In this document: one piece after another, positions 34,373 through 45,700 of the stretch
Layout: every line of letters begins with the position of its first letter
Numbering within the stretch: position 1 is the first letter of the stretch
The notes under the pieces: generated by a model
Seen by the model: the letters and a program-made list of their open reading frames with translations, nothing else
What the model was told of the DNA's origin: nothing
Database searches by the model: none
Translations under genes and position numbers: made by a program
Assembly (NCBI GenBank): GCA_026770025.1
Contig: JAMXDE010000015.1
Coordinates: forward strand, 558,001-622,000
Direction: 5' to 3'
Source of the DNA: Craspedostauros australis
Taxonomy: Eukaryota > Bacillariophyta > Bacillariophyceae > Mastogloiales > Achnanthaceae
DNA: 64,000 nucleotides

Positions 34373-35080
34373 ATGCTGGACTCCATCATCGCACTGAACA
34401 TGCTGCAAACGCGCGCCGTCATCCGACAGCAAAAGCGCGCCAGCGACGTCGTGCGCTCCAAGCACATCAAGGACCTCTTCACCTTCCTGCAGAAGCACGA
34501 CGAACACAAGGAGCTGCTGCAAAAGGCCAAGATCGTCGTGAAGCAATGCTCCCTGCGAAGAAAGATTGGGGATCCCAACTTCAAGAACATGATCGATACC
34601 ATGGAGGCGCTGCTGCGGGAGCTCGTCGGAGATGAGCTGTGGCTGACGGCGACCACGCCAGCGACGGCTGTAAGCACCAGCAGCGTCCCTGCCACCATCC
34701 CATCCACATCGCAGCATGATCAGACGACGACATCTTCCGACTCCGTCTCATCCAATCCACCGCTGTCCAATGACTCCGCCCTGCGCTACGCCATCCTCTC
34801 GGACGTGCTGCAGTTTGTGCATCTCACCAACGACCTCCTGCTGCAAGGCAAGACCGCATCGGTGGTGGCGGCGGCGGCCAAAGAACGTGGCATCGTCCTC
34901 AACCCTCTCGACATGCTCAAGGACCCGCAGATAGCCCTCATGGTGGACGACGTCGAACCCGCAATCATGAACGTCGTGGGACAGACCCTGTACAAGAGCA
35001 TCAGCGAACAGACGATACTGCAGCTGACGCGGTCGCTGTCGATGCTCGGGTCCCTTTCGGCGCTGCGAACGACCGACTGA
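34373..35080 (+). CDS. Small helical protein of unknown function
   Basis: Intronless CDS of 235 aa starting at MLDSIIALNMLQT; C-ending codons dominate as in neighbouring genes, supporting it as real. Two helical blocks flank a Ser/Thr/Pro-rich linker. The first (about 20-95) reads HIKDLFTFLQKHDEHKELL then MIDTMEALLRELVGDELW; the second (about 140-230) reads YAILSDVLQFVHLTNDLLLQ then PLDMLKDPQIALMVDDVEPA. The first block looks like a small three-helix adaptor fold, which I could not match to a named family. No signal peptide or TM segment. I do not assign a function. Confidence 0.6.
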   Translation: MLDSIIALNMLQTRAVIRQQKRASDVVRSKHIKDLFTFLQKHDEHKELLQKAKIVVKQCSLRRKIGDPNFKNMIDTMEALLRELVGDELWLTATTPATAVSTSSVPATIPSTSQHDQTTTSSDSVSSNPPLSNDSALRYAILSDVLQFVHLTNDLLLQGKTASVVAAAAKERGIVLNPLDMLKDPQIALMVDDVEPAIMNVVGQTLYKSISEQTILQLTRSLSMLGSLSALRTTD

Positions 35081-35106
35081 ACGAACGAACGAACGAACGA
35101 ACGAAC
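35079..35106. repeat. (GAAC)n tetranucleotide repeat
   Basis: A run of GAAC units starts at the stop codon of the helical unknown gene and continues into its 3' UTR. Confidence 0.9.
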
Positions 35107-35881
35107 CAACGGGCGAACTGAAGTAAGGGAACTGTACATACCAATCCACCCCATCCAAAGTTCGCCTCCGATTGATTCACACTACTCCACTTGTACTAGT
35201 AGAAACCTCTCCTCTTAGTCCCAGCCTTTTAAACTTCCAAAGCATCATTGTCTCATTCGTTTCTCTTGGCTTTCCTCGTTGCCTCTGCGTGAATACCCAC
35301 GTCCACGTAGGCATCACTGAATCTGCCGAGCGTAGGGAAAGAACATCCGACATCTGATGATGGATGAAGCAGCACGACCGACTCTTCACCACTTCTGGCT
35401 GACCCATACCTGAGGAGCTGTATTCGTATACAGAAACAATCACGTTTGAAGCACTCAAGTACCACTACAACTGCGAATAGTTCCAACACCTCCAAGTCAG
35501 CCAGAACGACACAGCGAATTCTCCGATTGCTGATGTGTTTGTGGAGTTTCCAATTCTCGTTTCCTTGCTTTGTGCTCGTAAGTACGGTACAGAGTTAGCT
35601 TTTTTGATAACCTGTTGTGCAAATTCCGGACGACCAAGAAAGAAGCGATTCGTCTTCAACACGCACAACGCCACACACGACACCGACAACAACAACGAAA
35701 CAACGAAACAACAACAACAAAACACTCACGCACCAAATCCCACCATACTTCCAAGTACGACCTACTCCACCCACCAGAGCTTCAAACGTGCAGGACGGAG
35801 TTCAGCCACAGCATTCATACAACAACACCAAGAGAAACATAATACAAATCGAACAGCAACCATCCCAATCGAACAGCAACC
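35107..35881. other. Intergenic region upstream of the PP28/SAP gene
   Basis: No gene recognised. The right part (35680-35880) is rich in CAAC words typical of 5' UTRs in this window and holds two copies of a CAATCGAACAGCAACCAT-like element just before the start codon. Confidence 0.5.
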
Positions 35882-36487
35882 ATGGCACGAGGCAAATTCA
35901 ACAAACGCGGCGGCGGCAAACGATTCGAGGCGACGTCGGCTGCGGAAATCGAACAGCGCAACCAGCGCCTGCAGGACTTTGAAGAACGGCGTGAGAAGCG
36001 TCGCGCGGAGGCCGCGGAAGAGGAGATGGGAATCGTCGCGGAGGACAAGAAGGAGGCGGTCGTGGAAGATGGCAATTTGAATCGCAGAAAGAAGGATGCA
36101 TCGGCGGAGGAGGACGAAGGTCCGCCCGTGCAGGTGACGTCCGAGGAGGACCACAAGAAGAACATGGCACGTTTGGAAGCCGTGCGCAAGCGTCGTGAAG
36201 TTGCGGAAGCGCGACGAAAGGAGCAGGAAGAGATGGAGGCCGAACTGGAGGAAGAGCGCAAGGCCAAGGTCGCCTCCATGAAGGCAGCGGCCGGCGAGGA
36301 AGGTGGCGAAGGCAAGAGCAAGAAGAAGAAGAGCAAGGCCAAGGCGATTCCCAAATTGAGCAAAATCGAGATCAAGAAGATGAAGCCGGCGCAGATGAAG
36401 GTGGAACTCAAGGAACGAGGGCTGGAAATTCAGGGAAATGCCAAGACCCTGACGGAACGTCTCCTCAAGTACGAGGCGGATCGTTAG
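35882..36487 (+). CDS. PP28/PDAP1-like phosphoprotein with C-terminal SAP domain
   Basis: Intronless CDS of 201 aa. The ATG follows a CAACC context. The N-terminus MARGKFNKRGGGKRFEATS followed by EIEQRNQRLQDFEERREKRR resembles the start of the 28-kDa heat- and acid-stable phosphoprotein (PP28) family, and KNMARLEAVRKRREVAEARR resembles its conserved 'N-x-x-R-x-x-x-V-R-K-R-R-E' casein-kinase-substrate region. Residues about 160-200 form a SAP-type helix-turn-helix (IKKMKPAQMKVELKERGLEI then AKTLTERLLKYE), a nucleic-acid-binding motif of nuclear RNA and chromatin proteins such as THO1. The centre is Glu/Lys-rich coiled coil. A nuclear RNA- or DNA-binding role is likely from the SAP part. An alternative reading is a Tho1-like protein whose N-terminus only mimics PP28. 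Confidence 0.68.
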   Translation: MARGKFNKRGGGKRFEATSAAEIEQRNQRLQDFEERREKRRAEAAEEEMGIVAEDKKEAVVEDGNLNRRKKDASAEEDEGPPVQVTSEEDHKKNMARLEAVRKRREVAEARRKEQEEMEAELEEERKAKVASMKAAAGEEGGEGKSKKKKSKAKAIPKLSKIEIKKMKPAQMKVELKERGLEIQGNAKTLTERLLKYEADR

Positions 36488-37284
36488 AGAGCGATGCGTT
36501 GCAGTCGAAGAGGCAGTTGTCGTCTTTTGCATTTCCTTGCGCATCATGCACTGAGGAATGATGCGATGCGATGCGATTGCAGTGAGCGCCGTTGTGCGAT
36601 GATGGGGTGGAACGCAATGGAATACAGTGCAGTGCCGTGTATTGCATTGAAATGGAATGGAAATCAAAGTGGATTTCGAAGCGGTCTTCATTTTCAACCC
36701 AAGTCAATAAAGTTTGAAGCAACACTATTTGTACCATACCATCGTGACGCCACTTGCGCTCTGTAGATCAAGACTCAGTCTCATACTCTATGCTCCATGA
36801 ACTGCTTTGGGAAATGTGAGATTGAGCAAGGAGAACAGAAGAATCGGAGCAGAGCAGAGCAGAGCAACAAGAAGGCGTTCCGCCTGCCGATCCCAGTTGG
36901 CCTCACCGCATTTCGCTTGCACAGTCTATCACTCGGGATTAGATGTAGGTACAACTCACGATCCAGACGAATGCGTGAATGACCCAAGCGTTGCCGAAAA
37001 GACTCCGATGGCTGCACAAAGTGGAAAGCAACCAAGTGTGCATGCAGATTCATCTTTGTGCAACTGAGGCCATCACCACCCTCTTCCTCACACAAATGGA
37101 TGTTTGGATTGCATCATTGTTTGCATTGTTAGTCGCATGTTGGTCGGATCATCGCAGTCGTCGTCATCGGCATCTCGCAGAGCAGCACTCGATTGAGAAC
37201 ACAGCACACGCAATTGCAGCAAACAAGATTGAACAAACACCAACGGCAGAAGCCAAAGCTCCATCCCGAATCTCATCCTCCCAC
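36488..37284. other. Intergenic region upstream of phosphoacetylglucosamine mutase
   Basis: Contains GATGCGATGCGATGCGATTGC-like short tandem words near 36558-36578 and an AATAAAG near 36705 that could be the polyadenylation signal of the PP28/SAP gene. The reading frame of the next gene stays open back to 36979, so its true start could be upstream. Confidence 0.5.
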
Positions 37285-39358
37285 ATGACGCAATCCGAGG
37301 CAACCTCAGCATCAGAAGCATCGACGACAGAAACACCCGCCAAGCGACGCAAGCTGGACGAACTTACCACAACAGCAGCAGCAGCAGCAACAGCGGCATC
37401 AGCAGCAGAAGTAACAACAACGATGAACTCCGAAGCGCACTACCAGCCACCATGCGTGATGAAGGGCAAGGCGACGTTTGACGCTGCCGAAGTGCAACGA
37501 CTCGTGGAGAAGTACCCTCTGAGCGATAAGATCTCGCACTACGGCTACGGAACGGCGGGCTTCCGCTTCAAGGCCAACCTCATGGAAGGCCTCATGGTGC
37601 GCGTCGGCATCATCGCGGCCCTGCGCGCCTTTGGCGTCGACGGCGATGTCGGCGTCATGGTCACGGCCTCGCACAATGACGAATCTTACAACGGAGTCAA
37701 GATGGCGGATCCGCACGGTGGCATGCTGGCCGCGGATTACGAGGCATTCGCGACGAAGCTGGTCAACGAACGCAATGTCACGCAGCTCTTGTCCACCCTG
37801 ACCGACCAGATGGCCAAGCACGTCAACGGCGATGGCATTGTGCATATCGGACGGGACACGCGTTCCCATTCGCCGGCCTTGTCGGAGCTCGTCGTGCGCA
37901 CGGCCCTCAGTATGGGTGCCACCGTCATGCATCATGGTATCATCACGACGCCCATCTTGCATCATTGTGTTCTGCATGCCAACGCGGCCGTGCATCTGCC
38001 AATCTACATCCCACCGCGTCCCAACACCAAAGGATATCTCGATCTGCTGGCGCATGCGTATTGGGGATTGATTCAAACGGCCACGCCGGCTGCAACACAA
38101 CAACAACCGCTGGTCGTGGATTGCGCCTGCGGCGTGGGATACCCGCTGGTGTCGGCATTGCAGGAACGTATCCAGACCGTGTCGAATGGCAAGGCGCGAC
38201 CAATCCTGCCCACCAACAGTCCCGCCGATGGCCCATTGAATGACGGTTGCGGGTCTGAATTCGTGCAGAAGCAGGTGCAACCACCGACGTGGTACAACGG
38301 CGACACCTTGCCCACTGATCGCACCTACTGCGCATCGTTGGATGGCGATTCGGATCGCATCGTCTTCTTTGCGCAAGATAACGACGGTGGTGCCTTCACC
38401 TTGCTGGATGGCGATAAGATTGCCGTCCTCATTTGTGCATTCCTGGAAGATCAGTTGAAGGTCCTGTATCAGATGGATTCCACTTTGCCCGCGTTGAGAT
38501 TGGGCGTCGTGCAAACGGCCTACGCCAACGGTGCATCCACCAAGTATTTGAAGGTATGTACGGACCTGCATGTGTGTATGGACGCATGTGTGACATTCTA
38601 CCCTTTGTTGTGTATACCATACTGTGCGTGTCGGATTGGGAGAGCAAGAAATGCATAACTGACTCACCATCATCCCTTCTCCTCGATGCTATTCCATCAC
38701 ATCCACACGCACATACGTACGTAAATACTGCACTACACTCCACCCATTCGCGCAGGCCAAGTTGGGCGCCGACAAGGTTCTCATTGCCAAGACCGGCGTC
38801 AAGCACGTCCATCACGCCGCAGTCGAGAATTTTGACATCGGCATTTACTTTGAGGCCAACGGTCATGGCACCGTCATTTTCGACGAGCAGACCTTCGGCA
38901 ACCTCCTGCAGAAGTGTCCACCATCCGTCCGCGCCACACCAGAATGGCAACGCCTGCGACTGCTGCCTTCGTTGATCAACCCTGCCGTCGGCGACGCCCT
39001 CAGCGATCTGCTACTGGTCGATGCCATCCTCACGATCCGCGGTGGCTGGACCATCCAGAATCCGTGGAGCACGCTGTACCAGGACTTCCCAAGCCGTCAG
39101 CTCAAGGTGCCTGTGCCAAATCCCAAGCGCATCCAGACCAACTCCAACGAGACGCGGGCCTTGGCACCGGAGGGATTGCAGGATGAGCTGGATCTCCTCA
39201 TGCAGCAAGGTGGCGGGCGTACCTTCGTGCGTCCTAGCGGGACGGAGGCCGTTGTGCGGGTCTATGCAGAGGCCACGACGCAAGCTGAAGCTGACAAGCT
39301 GGCCGCCGAAGCCGAAAAGCTCGTCGACAAGTACTGTGGCAACTACTCCAAACTGTAG
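37285..39358 (+). CDS. AGM1: Phosphoacetylglucosamine mutase (PGM3/AGM1 type), 2 exons
   Basis: Proposed join 37285..38553, 38756..39358, 623 aa. The intron (GTATGT to TCGCGCAG, phase 0) lies between NGASTKYLK and AKLGADKVLIAKTGVKHVHH, both conserved in this family. The enzyme interconverts GlcNAc-6-phosphate and GlcNAc-1-phosphate for UDP-GlcNAc synthesis (glycans, GPI anchors, chitin). The active-site serine loop is VTASHNDESYNGVKMADP; family members usually have TASHNP, so Pro is Asp here. The Mg site is LDGDSDRIVFF and the phosphate-binding loop TFVRPSGTEAVVRVYAEA. These features, with SHYGYGTAGFRFKA at the front, separate AGM1 from ordinary phosphoglucomutases. Residues 1-50 are a disordered extension with PAKRRKLDEL. 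Alternative starts exist at 37096 (which would add a hydrophobic stretch, FALLVACW) and 37423; 37285 is a compromise. Confidence 0.88.
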
Positions 39359-39653
39359 CAAGCGCATGGACGCTCACAGGATACGTGTTTTTTACGATTA
39401 TTGCGCAACTGCATGAGCCTCAAAGCACGAGTACTCTCTGGGTACAAAGGAGAAGTGCGCGTACCCCAAGCAAAGTTATCATTATTCATGCCTCATGTCC
39501 GCCCTCCAAAACTAGCGTAACGTAATCTGGGAGCAAACCGGGACTAGAAGGCGCCTTCCATTCATAAGAATGATGTGATTACGCAAAGAGTACTCGTGTT
39601 TGTATACTCTACCGATGTTACGTATACTCCTCTGTGTATATTGTGAATACATT
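39359..39653. other. Convergent intergenic region with GAGTACTC palindromes
   Basis: Between the mutase gene (+) and the disordered protein gene (-). It holds two GAGTACTC palindromes (39429-39436 and 39588-39595) and several TATACTC words. Confidence 0.6.
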
Positions 39654-42600
39654 CTAAAACCCGGCAAGCCGAAAGAGGGATGGCAGTATGCCATCATCTG
39701 GGCGCTGTTCCGACGTTGCGCAGAAGACCAACAGATCATCGACTGCATCTGATGCACGGGAGAGATCATCCGAGATGACGGAGAATTGATTGTGCGCTTC
39801 GTCATCGTCGTCGTCATCGAAGTTATCCATCGCATATGGCGATTGGCGAATCGCAAGGGCCGTCGTTGTTCCGCGTCGCAAAGGATCATCATCATGGCGC
39901 AATTCGCATTCGTAAAACTGTTCGGAATGTGGCTGCTGCTGCTGCTGCGGAAAGATGCTGTACGTGCTGTGCTTTTCGGTTGTGTGCTTGAGCCGTTCCG
40001 CCAATGTCGTGAGAGGCTTGCGACGCTTGCAGTCCACGCCAGCGTGGTCTGGAAGGAACCAATCGTACTTGGGAGTGTAGAACGAGTTGAACGAGTCGTC
40101 CGCACCACTGGTGTAGCTTCTATCCTGATCTCCCTCGTCGTCGCCATCATCCTCAGAGAGGAAGACGATCTCGATCTCAGATCGCGGCGATGATGATTGA
40201 TCATGCGGCCCCCTGAGGTTGGAGGATGTCCATGTTCCCGATGCCTCTGATTGGTTGCGTGATGAAGCAAATCGTGCCTCCGTCAACGGGTTGACTGTGC
40301 TCGCACGCGGATAGACTTGGTTGGATGGTGCTGAATTCGATGCGCCAGTGTCCACGAGGACGCCGGGGGACTCGTCTGGCGTGCCTGTGTGAATGAAGGG
40401 AACATCGTCAAGAAAATTCCCTGCGTACACATCACGGAGAGATCCATGTGCCGAGTTGAATTCGTCGTCGTCGTGGTTGCTGCTGGACTCCTCCATGGTT
40501 GCGTGCATTCGGAGGTCATTGGATTCACTGGTAGGCGTTGCGCTGTGATCGCTGTGCCTGTGTGACGCGGACCCGAGGATCGTTTTGACGTAGTCATCAT
40601 CCATGCGCAGCAATTCATCGATGGAAGATCCTCCGTTGGATGACGAGGCGCTGCGTCCGCTGCTTCGATTGTTGTGCGGGGTGAGCAGGGATGACGTGTT
40701 GTCAAGATGCCGGTGCGTCTTCTGCAGCTTTCGGAGATGACCCCTGGGTCGGGTGTAGGATATGCCCAACTCGTGACCGTCGGGCGAGACGGACAATTGC
40801 GACTTCTCGAATGTGTCCGCCAACATCTCGGAGGTGGGATCGAAGACGATGATCCTTCCTACGATGTCCTGATCCTGCTCGGCGGCGTTGCGAAGTCGCT
40901 GCTTGCTGCTGCGCTGGCGCCTGCGTTCCCTTCCGTCCTCATCAGAGGACGACAGGGAATCGGCATCGTCATCATTGCCAGCTCTGCCCGGCGACTTTGG
41001 AAGTGCGTCGTTGGTGCGACCGATCGCCAATGTCTTGGAGTTGACGACGCTCTCTTTGGCCCCATCCTTGGTTTGGAGGATCTTGTCGGGGGAGCGCTCG
41101 TCCTCTTCTTCGTCGCTGGAGAGACCACTGGTGACACCAACGTTATCAACATCAACGTTATCAACAACATCAACGTTATCAACATCATCAACGTCGTCAT
41201 CTTGCATGGTCTGGATGGTGTCCAACTCGGGGTGTTGGATACCGATGACGCTGCTGAAGAAGAAGCTTTCATCCTGTGACGAGACATCATCCGTGAACAT
41301 GGCTGGCACATCCATGCGATCATGATTCTGCGTCCTGCGGTGTTTGGATGGATCGTTGAGCTGTGAGTGTTGATCTGCTGTGGTGTTGGCGGTCATGGCG
41401 CATGCGTTCTTGTCCAAGATGGTGCCGGTGATGTTGGCAGGCTGGACGTTTGGATTCTGGTTCTCGCCATCTGGTTGGAACTCGACGATCCCGACCTCCG
41501 AATCATCATCCTGCATGTAATGTGCCACAATGACATCACGCCTTCGCTGTTCTTCCTCCTCCTTTTGTTGTCGTTGCTGCAGCTGCTGTGCTGTTGGAGA
41601 TGGTTCCGAGTTCGATTCCATGTCCGTGGAGTGCTGGGGTTGATCCACAAGTTCGAGGAACTTCATTTGCGTCTTCTTTGTCTTCTGCTGCGTGACGGCG
41701 TCGGTGGCTTCCTTCGTCCTCCGTTTCTGGATGGACTTCTTGAACTTCTTGCGCAGCGAGTGCACCATCTTCTTCACGCCTCTTTTGCTGTTGTTGGCAG
41801 GGTTGATGTTTGCAGCGTCATGCTGTTGCTGGTGCTGCGGGCGAAGACGATGGAGGCGTGGTGTCGAAGGCGTTGATGTAGAAGTCGTTTGTTTGTGAGC
41901 GGTAGATTGCGGAACGGGTTTGACCTTGGATGTCGCGGGCGTTGGTGTCTGATCATTGGCGGGGTTTTCACGCTCGGTGTTGAAATTGATGCCAGCCGTG
42001 GCTACGGTTGCTGGTGTTGGCGGCGTTGCAGGTGGAGACGTCAATGTGGGTATGAGAACGGAACGATTTGGCTGCGACCGCGACTGCAGGAGTGGTTGCT
42101 GCGAGGAAGAGAAGGAGGACGGCGATGACGGTGGTGACGATGGAACCGGAAAGGAACCTTTTGGTCGCTTTCGGAAGATGGAATTGCCTTTGCCCCACCG
42201 CAACGTTGGGAAACGTCTCCCCACTTGCTGCTGCTGTTGCTGCCGTTGCCTCAGTTGATGCTTCTCGCGCTGATGGTGGTGATGATCATGATGATGCTCC
42301 TGCCGCTTCTTCTGCTTGCGCTCGCGACGAACTTGCTTTCTGTGAGACCGAAAGTCCCTCTGTTGCTGTGATTGTGCGTACATATTGAAGTTGTAGGCCT
42401 GCGTTGTGAACGTTTGCGCGCCCGTCTCGGGAGAGTTGCTGCAATTGCTCGCGTCGCAAGTGGGCGATGGGTCGCTTGTGGTCGACGAGGCTGACGACGA
42501 AGCCGAAGATGATGACGACGACGAGGACGTCGCCGTGAGCGCGTGGAGAATTGCGCCTTCCGCACTGTTGGCGAGGATCGGAGCAATGTCGTTCGTCTGT

Positions 42601-42725
42601 GTACGGGTATGTGTACGGGTATGTGTACGGGTATGTGTACGCGTCTTTGTACTCGTATGCTTTCCGGACAGCTGAGGCCAAATGTCTGCTGGTGGTGGAA
42701 GGTCTGCCTCTGGCTGGGTCTCCAT
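39654..42725 (-). CDS. Large intrinsically disordered protein, function unknown
   Basis: Uninterrupted frame of 1023 aa from the first ATG (42725). The composition is Ser, Asp, Gln, His and Thr-rich with repeats: a THTR array near residues 34-47 (from a 12-bp minisatellite), a Ser run near 65, a His/Gln-rich basic segment (about 120-160), an Asp/Val-rich array (DDVDDVDNVDVVDNVDVDN, about residue 510) and an Asp run (FDDDDDDEAHN) near the C-terminus. Short ordered-looking islands exist: RFPTLRWGKGNSIFRKRPKG, KKMVHSLRKKFKKSIQKRR (amphipathic basic helix), SPDKILQTKDGA and SDAVDDLLVFCATSEQR. No enzyme fold is seen. The 3-kb frame without stops and its periodic codon pattern argue for a real gene. 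The basic helix could bind membrane or nucleic acid. The C-terminus ends in LFRLAGF. Confidence 0.6.
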   Translation of the reverse strand: METQPEADLPPPADIWPQLSGKHTSTKTRTHTRTHTRTHTRTQTNDIAPILANSAEGAILHALTATSSSSSSSSASSSASSTTSDPSPTCDASNCSNSPETGAQTFTTQAYNFNMYAQSQQQRDFRSHRKQVRRERKQKKRQEHHHDHHHHQREKHQLRQRQQQQQQVGRRFPTLRWGKGNSIFRKRPKGSFPVPSSPPSSPSSFSSSQQPLLQSRSQPNRSVLIPTLTSPPATPPTPATVATAGINFNTERENPANDQTPTPATSKVKPVPQSTAHKQTTSTSTPSTPRLHRLRPQHQQQHDAANINPANNSKRGVKKMVHSLRKKFKKSIQKRRTKEATDAVTQQKTKKTQMKFLELVDQPQHSTDMESNSEPSPTAQQLQQRQQKEEEEQRRRDVIVAHYMQDDDSEVGIVEFQPDGENQNPNVQPANITGTILDKNACAMTANTTADQHSQLNDPSKHRRTQNHDRMDVPAMFTDDVSSQDESFFFSSVIGIQHPELDTIQTMQDDDVDDVDNVDVVDNVDVDNVGVTSGLSSDEEEDERSPDKILQTKDGAKESVVNSKTLAIGRTNDALPKSPGRAGNDDDADSLSSSDEDGRERRRQRSSKQRLRNAAEQDQDIVGRIIVFDPTSEMLADTFEKSQLSVSPDGHELGISYTRPRGHLRKLQKTHRHLDNTSSLLTPHNNRSSGRSASSSNGGSSIDELLRMDDDYVKTILGSASHRHSDHSATPTSESNDLRMHATMEESSSNHDDDEFNSAHGSLRDVYAGNFLDDVPFIHTGTPDESPGVLVDTGASNSAPSNQVYPRASTVNPLTEARFASSRNQSEASGTWTSSNLRGPHDQSSSPRSEIEIVFLSEDDGDDEGDQDRSYTSGADDSFNSFYTPKYDWFLPDHAGVDCKRRKPLTTLAERLKHTTEKHSTYSIFPQQQQQPHSEQFYECELRHDDDPLRRGTTTALAIRQSPYAMDNFDDDDDDEAHNQFSVISDDLSRASDAVDDLLVFCATSEQRPDDGILPSLFRLAGF
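42599..42648. repeat. 12-bp minisatellite (unit GTGTACGGGTAT), about 4 copies
   Basis: Tandem units, the last degenerate, encode the THTR repeats near the N-terminus of the minus-strand disordered protein. Twelve bp is a multiple of three, so copy-number change keeps the frame. Confidence 0.9.
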
Positions 42726-45700
42726 TATTTGATACTCTGGCCTGGTGTTGTCTCCAGACGTCGTGGTCACTCGCTGTGTTGCTGCTCTTGACACAGTTGT
42801 TGTTGTTGTTGTTGCTTGCGGTACTACGCGCTGTTGCTACCACGATTCCAACTCCAGCTCTGGCGTGTTGCGTGCTACGCTGCCGCTGTTGTTGTTGCTG
42901 GGAGGGTCGGGATGAAGTTCGGCGCCAGTCACAACAGCGGAGTGAAGCGTTTGAATCTGGCGTTTTTCTGGTTTTATGTGTGAAGCACGACTTGTGTTGT
43001 GTTGGTGTGGCACTGCACCGTTCTGTCGCCAAATCGCCAACGATGAATGAGTAATGTGATGGATCCGTCTCTCTTGGGTTAGCTCGTGCTTTGCGAGTAT
43101 GACGACGAGGGTACCAACGACAACGACAACGACACCACAGCACAGACGATGAAGATAGTGGTGGCAGTAGTGGTGGTGGTCGCTGTGATGCTTCCCAATG
43201 AACTTTCAGTACTGCCGACTTCTCGAGGAGGTGCTAGTTGTGCCTACCTTTGTTGCGGTGGCCCAGGTCCTGAATGACCCTCTGCTGCGGCTGTTGGGGG
43301 ACGAGGCTGAGAATCCTCCAACCCAACTGGAAGTCTGGCTCGACCCACGTGGAAGAGCGGACGCAAATGCGAGCCTGGTGCGCACCCAACCAGATTCAGC
43401 TTCGCCGTGAAACCCCAGTGATGCAAAGCAAGCAAGCACGCGCTGCCAACCAACCCACGACAAGCACGCACAGAGCTCTTTTGCACTGTGGATCGGGTTC
43501 TCAAAAGTGCGCCCGAGTGACGCGATTCTCCTTGGCGCGCGATGTTCGGCTTCGTGTTCAGTGGTCGGCAAACGCTGCAAGAGCAAGCGTCAACGATGGC
43601 AACGAGCAAACCGCTTCTCTGGCTTGGATCGCTCTTGGATTGTTTCGTTTCTCTTGGCTTTTCTTTGTCTTGTGTTGGTTTGTTGGAACACAGCTGTTCT
43701 CTATCTTGTGGACTATTGGAGAGATCGATCGATGGCAGTGGTCGAATTGTGATGGATGAACAAATGAATGGATCAATGAATCAATGAGAATACGACAGTA
43801 ATGGCAGCGTCGAGCAGCGTACTGGCGCGCGGTCGCATGAGAGAAACAGGAGAGGGCAGTGGATGGTTGAATGAGCGTTGTGTTGGGTATGAACACACCA
43901 CACTCATCCGCGCGCTTCCACTTGAAGTTGCACTTGCGCTAAGATGGAGGATGCTCGTTGTGTTTTCTGTTCTTTGTCCCGCACACACAAGGCATGCGTG
44001 GCGCGCACAAATACTCACTTGCTGTCCGTGTCTTGGTGGATTGGCTCTCTCGGGCAGTGTGGATGTCCGTGCACCACTCTCCGACTCCAACTCTTCGGCG
44101 CCCAGGATGCGAGCCTGTGACGCAAACACGGTCCAGAGAGAGGGATCCAATCAAGAAAAGGAGCTCCGGCCGAAATTGGAAACGGTGACGCTCCCTCTCT
44201 TGCGCACGGTAGCGGCGACAGAATCTCCGTTTGCGAGACCGCCGAATCAAACTTTTGGCTTTCCGGGTTGCGCTTGCTCGGTTGTTTTGGTGTGTGTTTG
44301 TGTCTTTGTCCCTTGCCATCTCATGACGTTGTTCTCGTTCTGGGGTTTTGCGCACTTCGCAACCGTTGTGCCAGTACCTTCACTCCCTTCGTTGGAAGAT
44401 CTCCTCTTCTGGAATCCCACAACAATTGCGAAACACATGAAGCAACCCGTGCAACAACCATCGCCCATCGCTTTCTCACTCGCAAAACCTCTTCCATCCA
44501 AACAACACATCATCAACAACATCGACAGCATCGACAACATCGACACATCACAAAATAGTCCACTCCATCCAGACAACTTGCGCCACGGACGACAATTCAC
44601 CTCACTGATCACTAATTTTGTCCACACCCTCGACAATCCATCGGCAATCGATTGGCCTAATAATTCCCACAATTTTGTTTCGACAGTTCCAACCCTCCGA
44701 ACGTTATCAACAGTTAAAGATAACGGCAATTGGAATTGGGGACTCCCCATCGATTTGATTGGAATACATTTAGTCGATGTGATCGTAAGTCCGGTTGAAT
44801 GTCGGACGTGCAATAACCATGACTCGGAGACATGATCCACAGTTAGAGTTTTTAGATCAAGCTAGACGGAACATGACACGATATTGATTGCAACGAAGCA
44901 AGACGTTGCATGATGCGTTGCCAACGCAACAAGTTCGCATGTTAATGACCTTTGTTCTCCTGTATCTCAACATACGCATCAGCCACGAATACAAGCAGTC
45001 GAATGGACGTCTCAATCATTGATGGTCATTGGCGCGACAGAAGCACCACGATGCGTGCGGAGTGGTGCGATCGGAGAGTAAGTAAGCGTTGCTGCGCAGC
45101 TAATTGTGGAGTGTGGGCATTGAGTACGTACAGTAGTTGGTAACTGTGTTCCTTCTTCATCCACCGCTCCGCGAGTATCCTGCTCTGCACTTCCGTCTCC
45201 TCCGATGGAACTCTCTTGATTGAGGTGAGCACCGCCTCTGTTGCGAGTTTCAGTGATGATACGACAGCAGCTGCCACAAAATAGAATTTCGAAGACTACT
45301 CTTTGCAAGACGTTGGATCGTGTTGGGGACATCACAAAGGACTGTCGCGATCCAAGAATGCCGTGAACGTTCGGTTGGAGGCAGGAGAGGCTCTGCCGCT
45401 CATTCAGTCAACTCTTCCTTCGAGCAATACTATGAGCATTGCCACCATTGATGTGTCGGATGTGGACCTATTAGGCGAAGAGACGAAGCTGCATTTCGAC
45501 GTTTGAGGTTAAAACAGGCGGGATATCCGTTACTCGACCCTCACAATTGATAGAGCAATCGTACATCGCCAGCAGATTTGGCAGTTGCTCCAGAGATGCG
45601 GTCTCACCATCCACAGTATCCATCTCTTGTTTGTCAAGCGCCCTCTTCTGCTTGTCTCGATTCTAATCACAGGCTTCTCTTTGTTCTCACCTTCCAGTAT

